This document shows, piece by piece, positions 1-7,252 of a stretch of 21,206 nt of DNA. Source of the stretch: a virus; IMG/VR virus record IMGVR_UViG_3300027878_000019, positions 1-21,206 of that record, one strand, 5' to 3'. Both the position numbers and the translations under genes were made by a program. Below the pieces are notes generated by a model that worked only from the letters and a program-made list of their open reading frames with translations, was not told the DNA's origin and searched no databases. The stretch's first letter is position 1; every line of letters starts with the position of its first letter.

Positions 1-485
1 CTATCAAGCACATCGTTCAATTGTGTAAGAATCGCACCACGCCGCGCCGCGTCCTCGATTGCGCCGCCTAGTGCCTTGAGTGCTGTAATTGCCCCGCCCA
101 CCGCAAGGCCACCAGCCAACGCACCGCCCAGGCCAGCCAACGCACCGCCGCCAATGCCCGCGCCGCCAGCGTTGCTAATGGGCGGCACCTTGATATCACT
201 AGCCGCGGCCCCTGCTCGTTCCAGCTCCGCACGCAGTCGCTGCGCTTCTCCGGTGGCACGCTGGAGATGGGATGTGTCTATCTCGCCAGCTTTCACCTGT
301 GCCGCTTTTTTCAGTTCATCGCCGTACAGCTTGGCTTGGTTGGTGGCAGATTTCAGCGAAGACGTGTCAAGTTTTCCGACCGTGATCTTACGCAACTCTG
401 ATTCAAACGTGGCGCGGATATTCGCCGCCTGCCGTTTGGCGTCGGATGTGTTTATGGATACGCGATATATTAGTTCTCTAGCCAT
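1..485 (-). CDS. Tail tape measure protein, N-terminal part (runs off the left edge)
   Basis: An open frame starts with ATG at 485-483 and stays open to base 1, giving about 161 residues of a longer protein. It begins MARELIYRVSINTSDAKRQ. The first 90 residues are helical and rich in Lys, Glu, Ala and Gln, with repeated phrases such as DTSSLKSATNQAK and DTSHLQRATGEAQ. A Gly/Ala-rich hydrophobic stretch follows at about residues 107-141. A coiled-coil start followed by a hydrophobic segment is typical of tape measure proteins, which set tail length and are threaded through the tail tube. The gene starts 4 bases after the stop of the upstream morphogenesis gene, with GGTGA about 5 bases before the ATG. 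Its position after the tube and chaperone genes fits the role. The assignment rests on architecture and order, because tape measure sequences diverge quickly. The length and any C-terminal enzymatic domain are outside the window. Confidence 0.8.
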   Translation of the reverse strand, partial: MARELIYRVSINTSDAKRQAANIRATFESELRKITVGKLDTSSLKSATNQAKLYGDELKKAAQVKAGEIDTSHLQRATGEAQRLRAELERAGAAASDIKVPPISNAGGAGIGGGALAGLGGALAGGLAVGGAITALKALGGAIEDAARRGAILTQLNDVLD

Positions 486-489
486 TTAG

Positions 490-969
490 TCACCGCGTGA
501 ACTCTCTGTCAACTTGTCCAAGCACGTACTCAATCGTGTCGATGATCCGCGCCTCGGACGACTCACCCAACAAGCTGATGGGGCGTGCTGGCATCCTGGA
601 TGTGCCGCGCTCGTGGAATAGTGCAACCCGTTCATCTGCGCTGCCTGCCTCAATCGTTAGGCCGGTCGCGCTCTGCCAAATGCGCTCATGGTGGTTCGGT
701 GCGCCACGGCTGACATAGCCAGCACGTAACCCGCCTGTTCGCACAAGCGTTGGGCCAGCGCCAAAGCCCTGCCGTCGCCGGTCGGTAATCGTTGCCGCTG
801 CCAGCCGCGCCCACGGACCAGCGCCCGATGATTGGCGCGTGAAATTGTCCTGAAAGCCCTGCGTAATGGCGTCCGCGATTTTACGCGTGTTGCCGGATCC
901 AGGGCGATTGATACGGTCAATCAGTTTTTCTAAATCATCGAAACGACTATTGGTCGTAAGTGTGATCAT
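490..969 (-). CDS. Virion morphogenesis / tail completion protein (Mu gpG-like)
   Basis: A 159-residue protein. The middle reads GPWARLAAATITDRRRQGF and then TLVRTGGLRAGYV. This matches the W-x-x-L...T...R/K...L-x-x-T-G-x-L-x-x-S layout of the phage virion morphogenesis (Mu gpG-like) family. The C-terminal HERGTSRMPARPISLL matches that family's conserved R-x-x-x-x-x-P-A-R-P-F/I motif. Such proteins act at the head-tail interface or in tail completion in the infected cell. The start overlaps the end of the upstream methyltransferase by 23 bases, and the stop lies 4 bases before the tape measure ATG, so translation is probably coupled. It sits after the chaperones, whereas related genes more often lie between the connector and tube genes. 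Family membership is likely; the exact assembly step is inferred. Confidence 0.7.
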   Translation of the reverse strand: MITLTTNSRFDDLEKLIDRINRPGSGNTRKIADAITQGFQDNFTRQSSGAGPWARLAAATITDRRRQGFGAGPTLVRTGGLRAGYVSRGAPNHHERIWQSATGLTIEAGSADERVALFHERGTSRMPARPISLLGESSEARIIDTIEYVLGQVDREFTR

Positions 970-2182
970 CGTGCGCCTCCATCAATGTCGGTTGCAGTTC
1001 GTGGGTTGCGCCGCTGATACGTTTCTCGGCAACGGCAAAGTAACCGGCATCGCGCTCGATTCCGACAAAGTTACTCCCCGTGTTGGCACAAGCAACGCCA
1101 GTTGTACCGCTACCCATAAACGGATCAAGCACGGTGCCGCCCGTGGGTGTCTTCACTAGCCTGCATAGATATTGCATCAACGCCAGTGGCTTGACGGAAA
1201 CATGGGGGTTGCGCCCGTCAAGGCCAGCATTGCGCTCAGACTGTGACGCCTTGGCGCAATAGAAAAATCGTGCCGCACTGCCGCCATTGTCATTGTGTCC
1301 GCGTACTGTACTTGCATAGTCGGGTGCCTTGAAGGTAGCCCCATTGATCCCAGCGCCACGGTGCGCGGCTTTCGCTGGTGCCGACGCAGGAAACAGATCC
1401 ATCACTTCATCGCTGCCATCGTGAATCAGGTTAGCAGGCCAGCGGCCCTGTGTCGTTTCGCCTACAGCGTACCTGCTACCCATATCGTAACTTGATGCCG
1501 TACCGTCCTGCGGGCGTGGGCCATGTTGCCCGCGTAGCGGTCTGCCCTCCGTGAGCACACGGCATTCGTCAATATTCAGTCCAGCCAATCCCCAGGTCAG
1601 CGCATTATTCGCAAAGCTACCGTCGACAGGTTTCATAGCGACAATAATCGGCTCATATGCGGGCTTTAGCGCTGTGCCATAGCCGTCGAATGCTTGGGCT
1701 GCTTCGGTTGCCGGTGCGGTTATGGGATCGAATCGTTCGGCACCGCACACAGAAGACTCGTAGCCATTAGCATATTGACCGCCCCTGCCACTGCCCGCCG
1801 CATTGCCCCAGCGTCTGATTTCGCCAATCACTTCGCGTTCAGCGCCCGCTGCCTTGTCCAGCAGCTTGCTAATGTTCGCAGATTTTGGAAATCCACTTCC
1901 ATATACCCACATAATACAATCGCGAATTTGCCAACCAGCATCCTCAATGGCGCAAGTCAATCGGTGATAAGTTCTGGTTCCACCAAAGGCAAGCAGGAAT
2001 GCACCAGGTTTGGCAACACGTAGCGCCTCCTGCCAGTAGGGTACGCCAGGAACACCGTGATCCCACGTCTTGCCCATAAAAGTTAATCCATATGGCGGAT
2101 CGGTCACAATACTGTCTATCGTGTTGTCTGCCATGCCCGTCATCACGTCCAGGCAGTCGCCATTATGTAGCGTGTAGCTCAT
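947..2182 (-). CDS. DNA methyltransferase (beta-class N4-cytosine/N6-adenine type)
   Basis: A 411-residue SAM-dependent DNA methyltransferase. The catalytic motif TDPPYGLTFMG lies near the N-terminus (DPPY at 28-31), and the SAM-binding motif DPFMGSGTTG lies near the C-terminus (about 353-362), followed by FVGIERDAGYF. Catalytic motif before SAM motif is the beta-class permutation, as in N-4/N-6 site methylases. The long middle segment (about residues 110-320) would be the target-recognition region; phrases such as ALKPAYEPIIVAMKP are typical of phage members. It probably modifies phage DNA to escape host restriction. Its ATG overlaps the TGA of the frameshifted chaperone (ATGA), and its end overlaps the next gene by 23 bases, so it is built into the tail operon. 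No restriction partner is visible. The modified base and recognition site cannot be read from sequence. Confidence 0.9.
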   Translation of the reverse strand: MSYTLHNGDCLDVMTGMADNTIDSIVTDPPYGLTFMGKTWDHGVPGVPYWQEALRVAKPGAFLLAFGGTRTYHRLTCAIEDAGWQIRDCIMWVYGSGFPKSANISKLLDKAAGAEREVIGEIRRWGNAAGSGRGGQYANGYESSVCGAERFDPITAPATEAAQAFDGYGTALKPAYEPIIVAMKPVDGSFANNALTWGLAGLNIDECRVLTEGRPLRGQHGPRPQDGTASSYDMGSRYAVGETTQGRWPANLIHDGSDEVMDLFPASAPAKAAHRGAGINGATFKAPDYASTVRGHNDNGGSAARFFYCAKASQSERNAGLDGRNPHVSVKPLALMQYLCRLVKTPTGGTVLDPFMGSGTTGVACANTGSNFVGIERDAGYFAVAEKRISGATHELQPTLMEAHDDHTYDQ

Positions 2183-3026
2183 CGTTTTCCCCGTCTGCCT
2201 GGTGCCTTTGGCATCTTCGGTACGGCGTCCCGTTCCTCACCGATTACCGATAAAATAAAAAGAAAGTCAGCTTGACGCACTGCCGGCATCTCGCTAACTT
2301 CCTGATAGGACATGCCTCGTTGCTCACCGCCGAATGCGCGCCATTTGATAAACTCGTCCAGTGACGTTGAATCACACAGACCATCTAGTTCACCGTCTTT
2401 CTGTTTCTGCCGTAACTCAGCAGCGGTTGGCGGCTTCTTCGGCTTATCCGATTTTCCGTCTTCCTCAACACGGACAATCGCCCGGGCTAGCTCACGGATT
2501 TCGGCACGATCAGCCGTAGCATTTTTTTTTCATCGTCGTTATCTGTCAGAAAACCAAACAGGCGCGCCGGGTTGACAGTAAAGGTTTTTACCAAAAGCGC
2601 GTCGGCTAAATCTGATGAAATCTGTTCCACTGCTTCGCTCATGTCATACCAGAATTCCGGTAGTTTGGCTTCTGTCCATGTTTCGCCGTCCTTCGCTTCC
2701 ACTTTACGCAGCGATGCAAGATTGGCTGCGTGCAGAATCATGGCATTTAGTTTGCTTTCGGCGGCGTCACGCTCGAATGTCGAAAGTGCTTTTACGGTTT
2801 CGGCATAGCGTACGCGCGCAAGCGGCACCACGTCGGCCTTTTTTCCGTCTTTCGCTGGTGGCGCGTATTCATCGGCAATGATACCAAAGGCCCGTTCGCG
2901 GTAACGGTCGAACAGGCTCTTTTGGTAGCCATTGCAAGCGCCAAAGGTAAGCCGGTATTCGACCTCAACACCGTCATCGTCAACGACAAATTCAAGCGTG
3001 TCGGTCTTCTTTAGAATATCGGTCAT
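2179..3026 (-). CDS. Tail assembly chaperone, frameshifted long form (GT-type fusion)
   Basis: A -1 frameshift on the A9 run at 2522-2530 joins the first 168 residues of the short chaperone to 114 more, giving 282 residues. In frame zero the slip region reads GAA AAA AAA ATG. After slipping back one base it reads AAT GCT ACG, continuing NATADRAEIRELARAIVR and ending GRRGKR. The extension frame has a TGA directly before the A-run and no ATG until its residue 71, so it is unlikely to be expressed separately at full length. It stays open for 345 bases and its TGA overlaps the methyltransferase ATG, as for a normally translated gene. Tail genes in this place commonly make a short and a long chaperone by frameshifting, the long one helping load the tape measure into the tube. 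Slippage direction is read from frames; efficiency is unknown. Transcriptional slippage is an alternative mechanism. Confidence 0.85.
2487..3026 (-). CDS. Tail assembly chaperone, short form (G-type)
   Basis: The unshifted product is 179 residues, starting MTDILKKTDTLEFVVDD and ending MLRLIVPKSVS after the A-run. The body is mixed alpha/beta, then helical and acidic, with no catalytic motif. The assignment rests on position directly after the tail tube gene (stop and start overlap as TGATG at 3026) and on the in-frame slippery A-run close to the 3' end, the arrangement seen in siphovirus tail chaperone genes. The family's role is to bind the tape measure protein and assist tube polymerisation in the cytoplasm without entering the finished virion. 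Only 11 residues follow the slip site in this frame, so the short and long forms share nearly the whole domain. Confidence 0.8.
   Translation of the reverse strand: MTDILKKTDTLEFVVDDDGVEVEYRLTFGACNGYQKSLFDRYRERAFGIIADEYAPPAKDGKKADVVPLARVRYAETVKALSTFERDAAESKLNAMILHAANLASLRKVEAKDGETWTEAKLPEFWYDMSEAVEQISSDLADALLVKTFTVNPARLFGFLTDNDDEKKMLRLIVPKSVS
2522..2530 (-). promoter_or_regulatory. Programmed -1 frameshift site (A9 slippery run)
   Basis: Nine consecutive A residues on the coding strand place the heptamer A AAA AAA (2529-2523) in the correct zero frame for tandem slippage. The zero-frame stop is 11 codons downstream and the -1 frame is open to 2179. A +1 shift would meet TGA within four codons, so only -1 gives a long product. 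I did not identify a certain downstream stem-loop or upstream Shine-Dalgarno-like stimulator. Confidence 0.8.
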
Positions 3027-4057
3027 CAGTAGGCCGCTATCCCGTTGACAACCGTGATAGTGTTGGGCACAGCAACATTTGCGATAACGCTGCCGGTGGC
3101 GGCAATCGTCATCAGGTCATCACCATTCGCCTGTGGACGCCCGTCCATTTTCCACTGCACTGATGGCATGGCTGTCTGGAATTTGTACGGCACTATCGTT
3201 GTTGGAATGACGGCAGCACTTAACCACTCGACGTTGACAGCGCCCATTACCGCGCCGGTGGCAACGGCTGTACCGCCGGTCGTTCCATAAGAAAGCGCCT
3301 CGTACATATCATCACTGATATTGGCGTCACTTAGCCCGATGTCTAGCCCGAAGCTAGTGCGGCCAAGGCCCGTGCGCACCGCCTCCCAAATCGCTTTGTC
3401 ATCCTCGCGCAATTCATTCGTGCCTTCGATGCTGATAGAACGAATGCGCTCTACGCAGGAATAGTTACCGATGGTCAGGGCTGTGCGTGTACCCAGCCAC
3501 GGCACGATTTCATCCAACACTTCCGCGGTATAGGTAGGCGATCCCGCCATTGGTTGAACGGTCAGACCGCGGAACTCTGCCGTCACTATGATTTCCTCGG
3601 GTGAGATCTCGAAGGAAAACGACGTGCAGCGCATATCAACGCCGCGTGTAACAAAAGTTCCGGCGCTATCAGGCACGCTCCATGCAATGGTAAACCATTT
3701 GTGGTTTGCATCGGTGTCCTGTGTGATCGTGTGCGTATAAAAGCCGGTTGAAGCAGCCGTGACCACTTTGTAGCCCGCCGCCATCAGGACGGGCACGATA
3801 AAATTAGGACGCAATGCGAACGTCACGGCTGCACCGGCCAGGTAGCCAGTTGGCAACTGTGGCGCGGCTAGCAGCCAGCTTGTGTCTGGTACAGAGGACG
3901 GGTGTTCAATGCGCCCCTCTTGGTATTCAGGCTCTGGCGCTAGTTCGCTGACGGTCGCTATTGCTCTAAATAGCGCAGTAGCTGGCGTACCCTTTGCCGT
4001 CTGTTTGCCGATGGCAAAGAACGCTGATTGGGAATTAGCTTCCGACGTTGCTGACAT
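3026..4057 (-). CDS. Major tail tube protein
   Basis: A 343-residue beta-rich protein beginning MSATSEANSQSAFFAIGKQT. The AIGKQTAKGTPAT opening is typical of phage tail tube proteins, which start with a short arm and then 'x-G-x-E-x-x-x-G-T' type segments. Long stretches of alternating hydrophobic and polar residues follow (for example SFSFEISPEEIIVTAEFRG). The C-terminal part (about 255-343) looks like a second beta domain, possibly an Ig-like decoration. It polymerises into the non-contractile tube. It is followed at once by the chaperone gene and preceded by the connector and terminator candidates, the normal order. Its start overlaps the upstream small gene by 23 bases. No sheath gene is adjacent, which argues for a siphovirus tail. 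The family is likely; the two-domain split is inferred. Confidence 0.75.
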   Translation of the reverse strand: MSATSEANSQSAFFAIGKQTAKGTPATALFRAIATVSELAPEPEYQEGRIEHPSSVPDTSWLLAAPQLPTGYLAGAAVTFALRPNFIVPVLMAAGYKVVTAASTGFYTHTITQDTDANHKWFTIAWSVPDSAGTFVTRGVDMRCTSFSFEISPEEIIVTAEFRGLTVQPMAGSPTYTAEVLDEIVPWLGTRTALTIGNYSCVERIRSISIEGTNELREDDKAIWEAVRTGLGRTSFGLDIGLSDANISDDMYEALSYGTTGGTAVATGAVMGAVNVEWLSAAVIPTTIVPYKFQTAMPSVQWKMDGRPQANGDDLMTIAATGSVIANVAVPNTITVVNGIAAY

Positions 4058-4295
4058 CTGTCACTTCCTTCTGCGTTTCCGCCACTTCCTCTTTTGCCAT
4101 CGCCTTGCGGTCTTGGATCAGGATTCCCACCTCGCGATCGGCAATGGTTTTCTGCGCCGCAGCATCTACGCCGCTCATTGCATCATTGAGGATGTGGAAC
4201 AGCGTCTCTTGCGCGTCGGTTGATTCAAGGCCGACCTTCTTTAGCGCCGCCTTGTGTTTGTCGGTGATATATTCCAACAATTTGTCTCGTGTCAT
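4035..4295 (-). CDS. Small helical protein of the tail operon, function unknown
   Basis: An 86-residue acidic and lysine-rich protein starting MTRDKLLEYITDKHKAALKK, predicted by eye to be almost wholly helical (residues 3-75) with a charged C-terminal EEVAETQKEVTD stretch that could be coiled coil. No catalytic or metal motif is visible and I do not recognise the family. It starts 6 bases after the stop of the putative tail terminator and overlaps the tail tube start by 23 bases. Position between connector and tube suggests a virion-assembly accessory role, but this is inference from location only. Confidence 0.6.
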   Translation of the reverse strand: MTRDKLLEYITDKHKAALKKVGLESTDAQETLFHILNDAMSGVDAAAQKTIADREVGILIQDRKAMAKEEVAETQKEVTDVSNVGS

Positions 4296-4301
4296 AATTT
4301 T

Positions 4302-4814
4302 TTAGCTCGCTTGTATGTCGAATAGGATCATTGCAATGCCTAGCCGCTTAGTGCTCTCGATGCCATCGTCAGTAAATCTGATCACATCGCAATCACCGCT
4401 GGTTATGGTGACTTTACGCGCTCTGAATCCCGCGGCAACCATCGCAAACTTATCGGTGCGCAATGGTGCTTCCATGCGCTCGTAGAATTCTTTAGTCTCT
4501 TCGGCCAGCGTGCCGATGGTTGAATTAGCTGTCGGACTGAGTACGCCGCCAACAATGCCCCATGCAGCGCAGCGGTAGGTTTTGCGGTACAGCGTGCTGT
4601 CGCCACCCGTGTGTCCGTCCAACGCATAATCAATGCGGTAACAGGCGACCGCGATAGCTGGCAATAGCCAGGTAGACCACACGAAGGCATCAGCATAATA
4701 CTCTTTGTTGACGGTCTTCGCTTTCATGGTGGTATAGGCACTGCCCGCGCCCATCGCGGTCGTGTACATATTCACCATGTAGGTGTCTAGCGCGTTCCAG
4801 AACACGTCAGGCAT
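4302..4814 (-). CDS. Putative tail terminator / neck protein
   Basis: A 170-residue protein beginning MPDVFWNALDTYMVNMYTTA. The first half is hydrophobic and aromatic (FVWSTWLLPAIAVACYRIDY), and the second half is beta-like with KFAMVAAGFRARKVTITSGD. I do not recognise a named family from the sequence. It sits between a connector-like gene and the tail tube gene, where head-closure and tail-terminator proteins are usually encoded. Its start codon directly follows the upstream stop with no clear ribosome-binding site, implying translational coupling. The functional label comes from gene order and is uncertain. Confidence 0.5.
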   Translation of the reverse strand: MPDVFWNALDTYMVNMYTTAMGAGSAYTTMKAKTVNKEYYADAFVWSTWLLPAIAVACYRIDYALDGHTGGDSTLYRKTYRCAAWGIVGGVLSPTANSTIGTLAEETKEFYERMEAPLRTDKFAMVAAGFRARKVTITSGDCDVIRFTDDGIESTKRLGIAMILFDIQAS

Positions 4815-5234
4815 CTAGTACCGAATCCCGCGCCGTGCGCTGATACGTCCAAAGAAAGCCGGGGCCGTGCCGGTCGTACTGCCAACCGCGGCATGGCCTT
4901 CGTATTCCGCCAGTTTTAGATTGGCGAGATTCACAAAGTATTCACGCTGATCAGCCGACATGGTTTTCGACACGCCAGGCTGATTGCTGAAATTGACCTG
5001 ATTCGGTGTGCTAGCTTGCATGTTCGCTTTGTAGCTGTAGGCGCGAAAGTAAACCCATGCCGCAGCAGCAGCATTCTGGCTAGCCGTAGCGATGCCGGGG
5101 TCGGCTTCAACCTTCGTTTCAGCCTGTTCCAACCAACCAGAGAGCAGCACAGCAAGCACACTGCCGGGGAATAACTCGGCAGTTAGTTCCCCTGTCGGCT
5201 GCTCTAGGTCGGCAATCGTCAGCGTGACAGCCAT
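4815..5234 (-). CDS. Putative head-tail connector protein
   Basis: A 139-residue mostly helical protein starting MAVTLTIADLEQPTGELTAE. A helical central part, SQNAAAAAWVYFRAYSYKAN, is followed by MSADQREYFVNLANLKLAEYE and a short basic C-terminus (GRISARRGIRY). Small helical proteins of this size located downstream of the major capsid gene commonly act as head-tail adaptors, binding the portal after packaging. The segment with repeated Ala and Tyr followed by a Q-x-x-Y/F helix resembles such connectors, but no decisive motif is present. It begins 2 bases after the preceding gene's stop and is immediately followed by the terminator candidate. The assignment is inferred from order, size and fold impression. 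Confidence 0.55.
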   Translation of the reverse strand: MAVTLTIADLEQPTGELTAELFPGSVLAVLLSGWLEQAETKVEADPGIATASQNAAAAAWVYFRAYSYKANMQASTPNQVNFSNQPGVSKTMSADQREYFVNLANLKLAEYEGHAAVGSTTGTAPAFFGRISARRGIRY

Positions 5235-5236
5235 TT

Positions 5237-5548
5237 TTACTTGCGCGCCTTCGTGTTGATAGTATTCACAGAGAGCGTGGCAGTGTCGGATACATCAACA
5301 GGCTTGTCGCCCCATGTCACAGGTGCTGTATCTGATTCCGGTGCTGCCGGTTTAGTCGCTGATGGATCGAATACCTTGACCAACGTGCCCGCCTTGATTC
5401 GCAGTAGCACCTCGGCTGTCTCCGCTACGTCATGCGTATTGTCGTCACCGCCGATGAAGATTTCGCCGGTTGGGTGGTCAGGGTGTTTTTCCCAGATCAC
5501 GACCTTCCCGTCTTTCTGCGCTGCCTTGACTTTGATTGTTTCAGCCAT
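5237..5548 (-). CDS. Small capsid-adjacent protein, function unknown
   Basis: A 103-residue protein starting MAETIKVKAAQKDGKVVIWE, with a strong AAGGAGG site 8 bases before its ATG. The first 60 residues look like a small beta domain (VVIWEKHPDHPTGEIFIGGDD then VAETAEVLLRIKAGTLVKVF). The rest is Pro/Ala/Asp/Thr-rich and probably flexible. It follows the major capsid gene by 12 bases. A compact domain with 'HPTGEIFI' and 'V-x-E-T-x-x-V' phrases appears in small proteins after capsid genes in many metagenomic phages, but I know no established function. It could be a minor head or adaptor protein. Confidence 0.6.
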   Translation of the reverse strand: MAETIKVKAAQKDGKVVIWEKHPDHPTGEIFIGGDDNTHDVAETAEVLLRIKAGTLVKVFDPSATKPAAPESDTAPVTWGDKPVDVSDTATLSVNTINTKARK

Positions 5549-5560
5549 CAGAAAGCCTCC

Positions 5561-6805
5561 TTAGCCGTTCACATTAAGAATTTTAGTTGCAGCGCCATCA
5601 CGGCCGGCAAATCCTTCTACCTCAGTCATTGTCATAATCTGCGTCTGATTCGTGATGTAACGCTCCATCTCACTGATCTCACTGCCGATCTCTGTGACAC
5701 GTTCCAAGGCGAAACGCCGGTCAAAGGCGACGATATTCAACGCCGGTGCGTCACTGGTCCAGCCGTAGCGCACGGTGTCAGCAAACTGGTTGATTGGTGT
5801 TAGGCCAGTGCCCAGCCCACCTTGCCCAACCGGCACGGTAGCCAGTGGGATGTTGGCCGATCCAGTATTCAGCAGTGCCAATTGCAGCGCAACCGCCTCT
5901 TGCATGAGGGCCGTGGTCACAATGTACGGATTGACAAACTTGAACTTGAAGGCCAACCAGCCTTTCAAGGTGAGTGTGCCAGCCGTCGCGGCGCTGTCCA
6001 GTGTGGTCAGGTTGTACGTTGTCGGCACGGTGTGGGCATTGCCGTCACCGTTGATCAGCACAGTCATGGCGGCTGAAACTTTATCAATTTCGCTTTGCAA
6101 CGCCATCCACTGAATATAAAAGGCGAGTTTATCGACACGCATTCGGCGCAAATCTTCGTAGGATGCCTGGATGCCACGCCCGTATTTGTGCAGGCGGATC
6201 GAAGTGTCCCCGCCAGCCAGCTTGGCAATCGGAATGTCGGCAGTTTCGCCAACGCGATATTTGCGCAGGGCTTCGGCATCGTAGGTCAGGAAATAACTGC
6301 GATAGGTATCGCTATCGATGGCTGTGGTCATGCTGACCAGCTCAGACAATGGAATGGCGGGCGCAATCCGTTCGCTAGGCCGAATGCCCATTGCGTCGGA
6401 ATAGGGCCGCTCCCATGAGCCGGTCACGCCGTCATTGCTCAGAAAGGTGGCGCGGTGTTGGCTCATGCCGTAGCTGACTTTGCGCCAGTTGCGTGCAACG
6501 AATTCGGTCAACAGCGCCTTGGTCCCGGCGTTGCGTGTGAAGGCGCTGGCGTTACTAGCCCAATAGCCTGCCGTAGCATCGGATTGCGTGCGAATACCGG
6601 CTTCCAACATCAGGCGCTCGAAGGTATCCAACTGGTCGCCTTTTTGGCTGGGGCTGATTTCTTCAAGCGCACGGCTTAATGTCGGCGTGTCCTCGATGCC
6701 AGATTCCAACATACGGTTGGCAACCGTGTTGTAAATATCAATTGGTTTGCGTTGGAACTGCTCCCACAATTCGCGGGTGCCCAACTCCTTAAATTCGATA
6801 GTCAT
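5561..6805 (-). CDS. Major capsid protein
   Basis: A 414-residue protein preceded by a strong AAAGGAGTG ribosome-binding site about 7 bases before ATG. The N-terminal 100 residues are helical (LWEQFQRKPIDIYNTVANRM) and would form an arm or delta-like segment. The core has mixed alpha/beta features, including YGRGIQASYEDLRRMRVDKL, the long spine-helix-like segment with a following MALQSEIDKVSAAMTVLING, and a late RYGWTSDAPALNIVAFDRRF strand region. The 'I-x-x-S-Y/E-D-L-x-x' helix followed by a helix ending in a Asn-Gly-Asp turn is characteristic of HK97-fold capsid proteins. It lies between protease/scaffold and cement genes upstream and connector genes downstream. The strong translation signal fits a protein needed in hundreds of copies. 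The fold is inferred from sequence layout and position. Confidence 0.8.
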   Translation of the reverse strand: MTIEFKELGTRELWEQFQRKPIDIYNTVANRMLESGIEDTPTLSRALEEISPSQKGDQLDTFERLMLEAGIRTQSDATAGYWASNASAFTRNAGTKALLTEFVARNWRKVSYGMSQHRATFLSNDGVTGSWERPYSDAMGIRPSERIAPAIPLSELVSMTTAIDSDTYRSYFLTYDAEALRKYRVGETADIPIAKLAGGDTSIRLHKYGRGIQASYEDLRRMRVDKLAFYIQWMALQSEIDKVSAAMTVLINGDGNAHTVPTTYNLTTLDSAATAGTLTLKGWLAFKFKFVNPYIVTTALMQEAVALQLALLNTGSANIPLATVPVGQGGLGTGLTPINQFADTVRYGWTSDAPALNIVAFDRRFALERVTEIGSEISEMERYITNQTQIMTMTEVEGFAGRDGAATKILNVNG

Positions 6806-6817
6806 TAAATCACTCCT

Positions 6818-7240
6818 TTAGAGTTTGACAACCACGGCTGTGGTCGTGCCTGCGTCAACAATCATCCCGCGTGCGACGCCCAATTCGGCGGCGGTTGCGG
6901 TGGCAACTTCGCGGATATAGCCTTCTGCCGATACCAGCAAGTCACCGACAATCTTTTTGCCAGGGGTAAGCGTTGCGCCCGTCCCGGCTGGCAATGTCAT
7001 GTAGCCGCCAGTCTGCACCACGGCTTTGTTGTCGGATTCGACAGAAATCAACTTGCCGACAATCTCTTCGCCGTCACCGGCAAGTTCGACCGTTTCACTT
7101 GCTGAGAAGGCAACAGCCAAGCCAACTCCCGCGCTGCCGTTTTTGGTGGTTGCGCTGTAGGTGATGGTACTGTTGTCAATCCAAAATGTTTGTGCTGAGT
7201 AGCCGATGCCGAAGGCGACGGCATTTCGTGGATCTGCCAT
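6818..7240 (-). CDS. Capsid cement/decoration protein-like
   Basis: A 140-residue beta-rich protein starting MADPRNAVAFGIGYSAQTF with AGGAG about 9 bases upstream of ATG. The region GEEIVGKLISVESDNKAVVQ followed by TGGYMTLPAGTGATLTPGKK and IVGDLLVSAEGYIREV matches the usual layout of small capsid cement proteins (DUF2190-like): a 'G-x-I/V-x-x-V-x-x-D-x-x-x-x-V-q-x-x-G' strand set, then 'G-x-x-V-x-G'. These proteins bind the outside of the capsid at local three-fold sites and stabilise it. The gene sits directly before the major capsid gene (12-base gap), a common place for them. The family is probable; whether it is essential or a surface decoration is unknown. Confidence 0.65.
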   Translation of the reverse strand: MADPRNAVAFGIGYSAQTFWIDNSTITYSATTKNGSAGVGLAVAFSASETVELAGDGEEIVGKLISVESDNKAVVQTGGYMTLPAGTGATLTPGKKIVGDLLVSAEGYIREVATATAAELGVARGMIVDAGTTTAVVVKL

Positions 7241-7252
7241 TGTAAAATTCTC

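Noticed and set aside
76-489. Plus-strand open frame of 137 codons
   Set aside because: It is antisense to the tape measure start, is Pro/Ala/Ser-rich in a shadow-frame way and runs against every other gene.
2312-2575. Plus-strand open frame of 87 codons in the gap after the chaperone
   Set aside because: The stretch is better explained by the frameshift extension on the minus strand, with overlap to the next gene; the plus-strand product is Ser-rich and unlike a protein.
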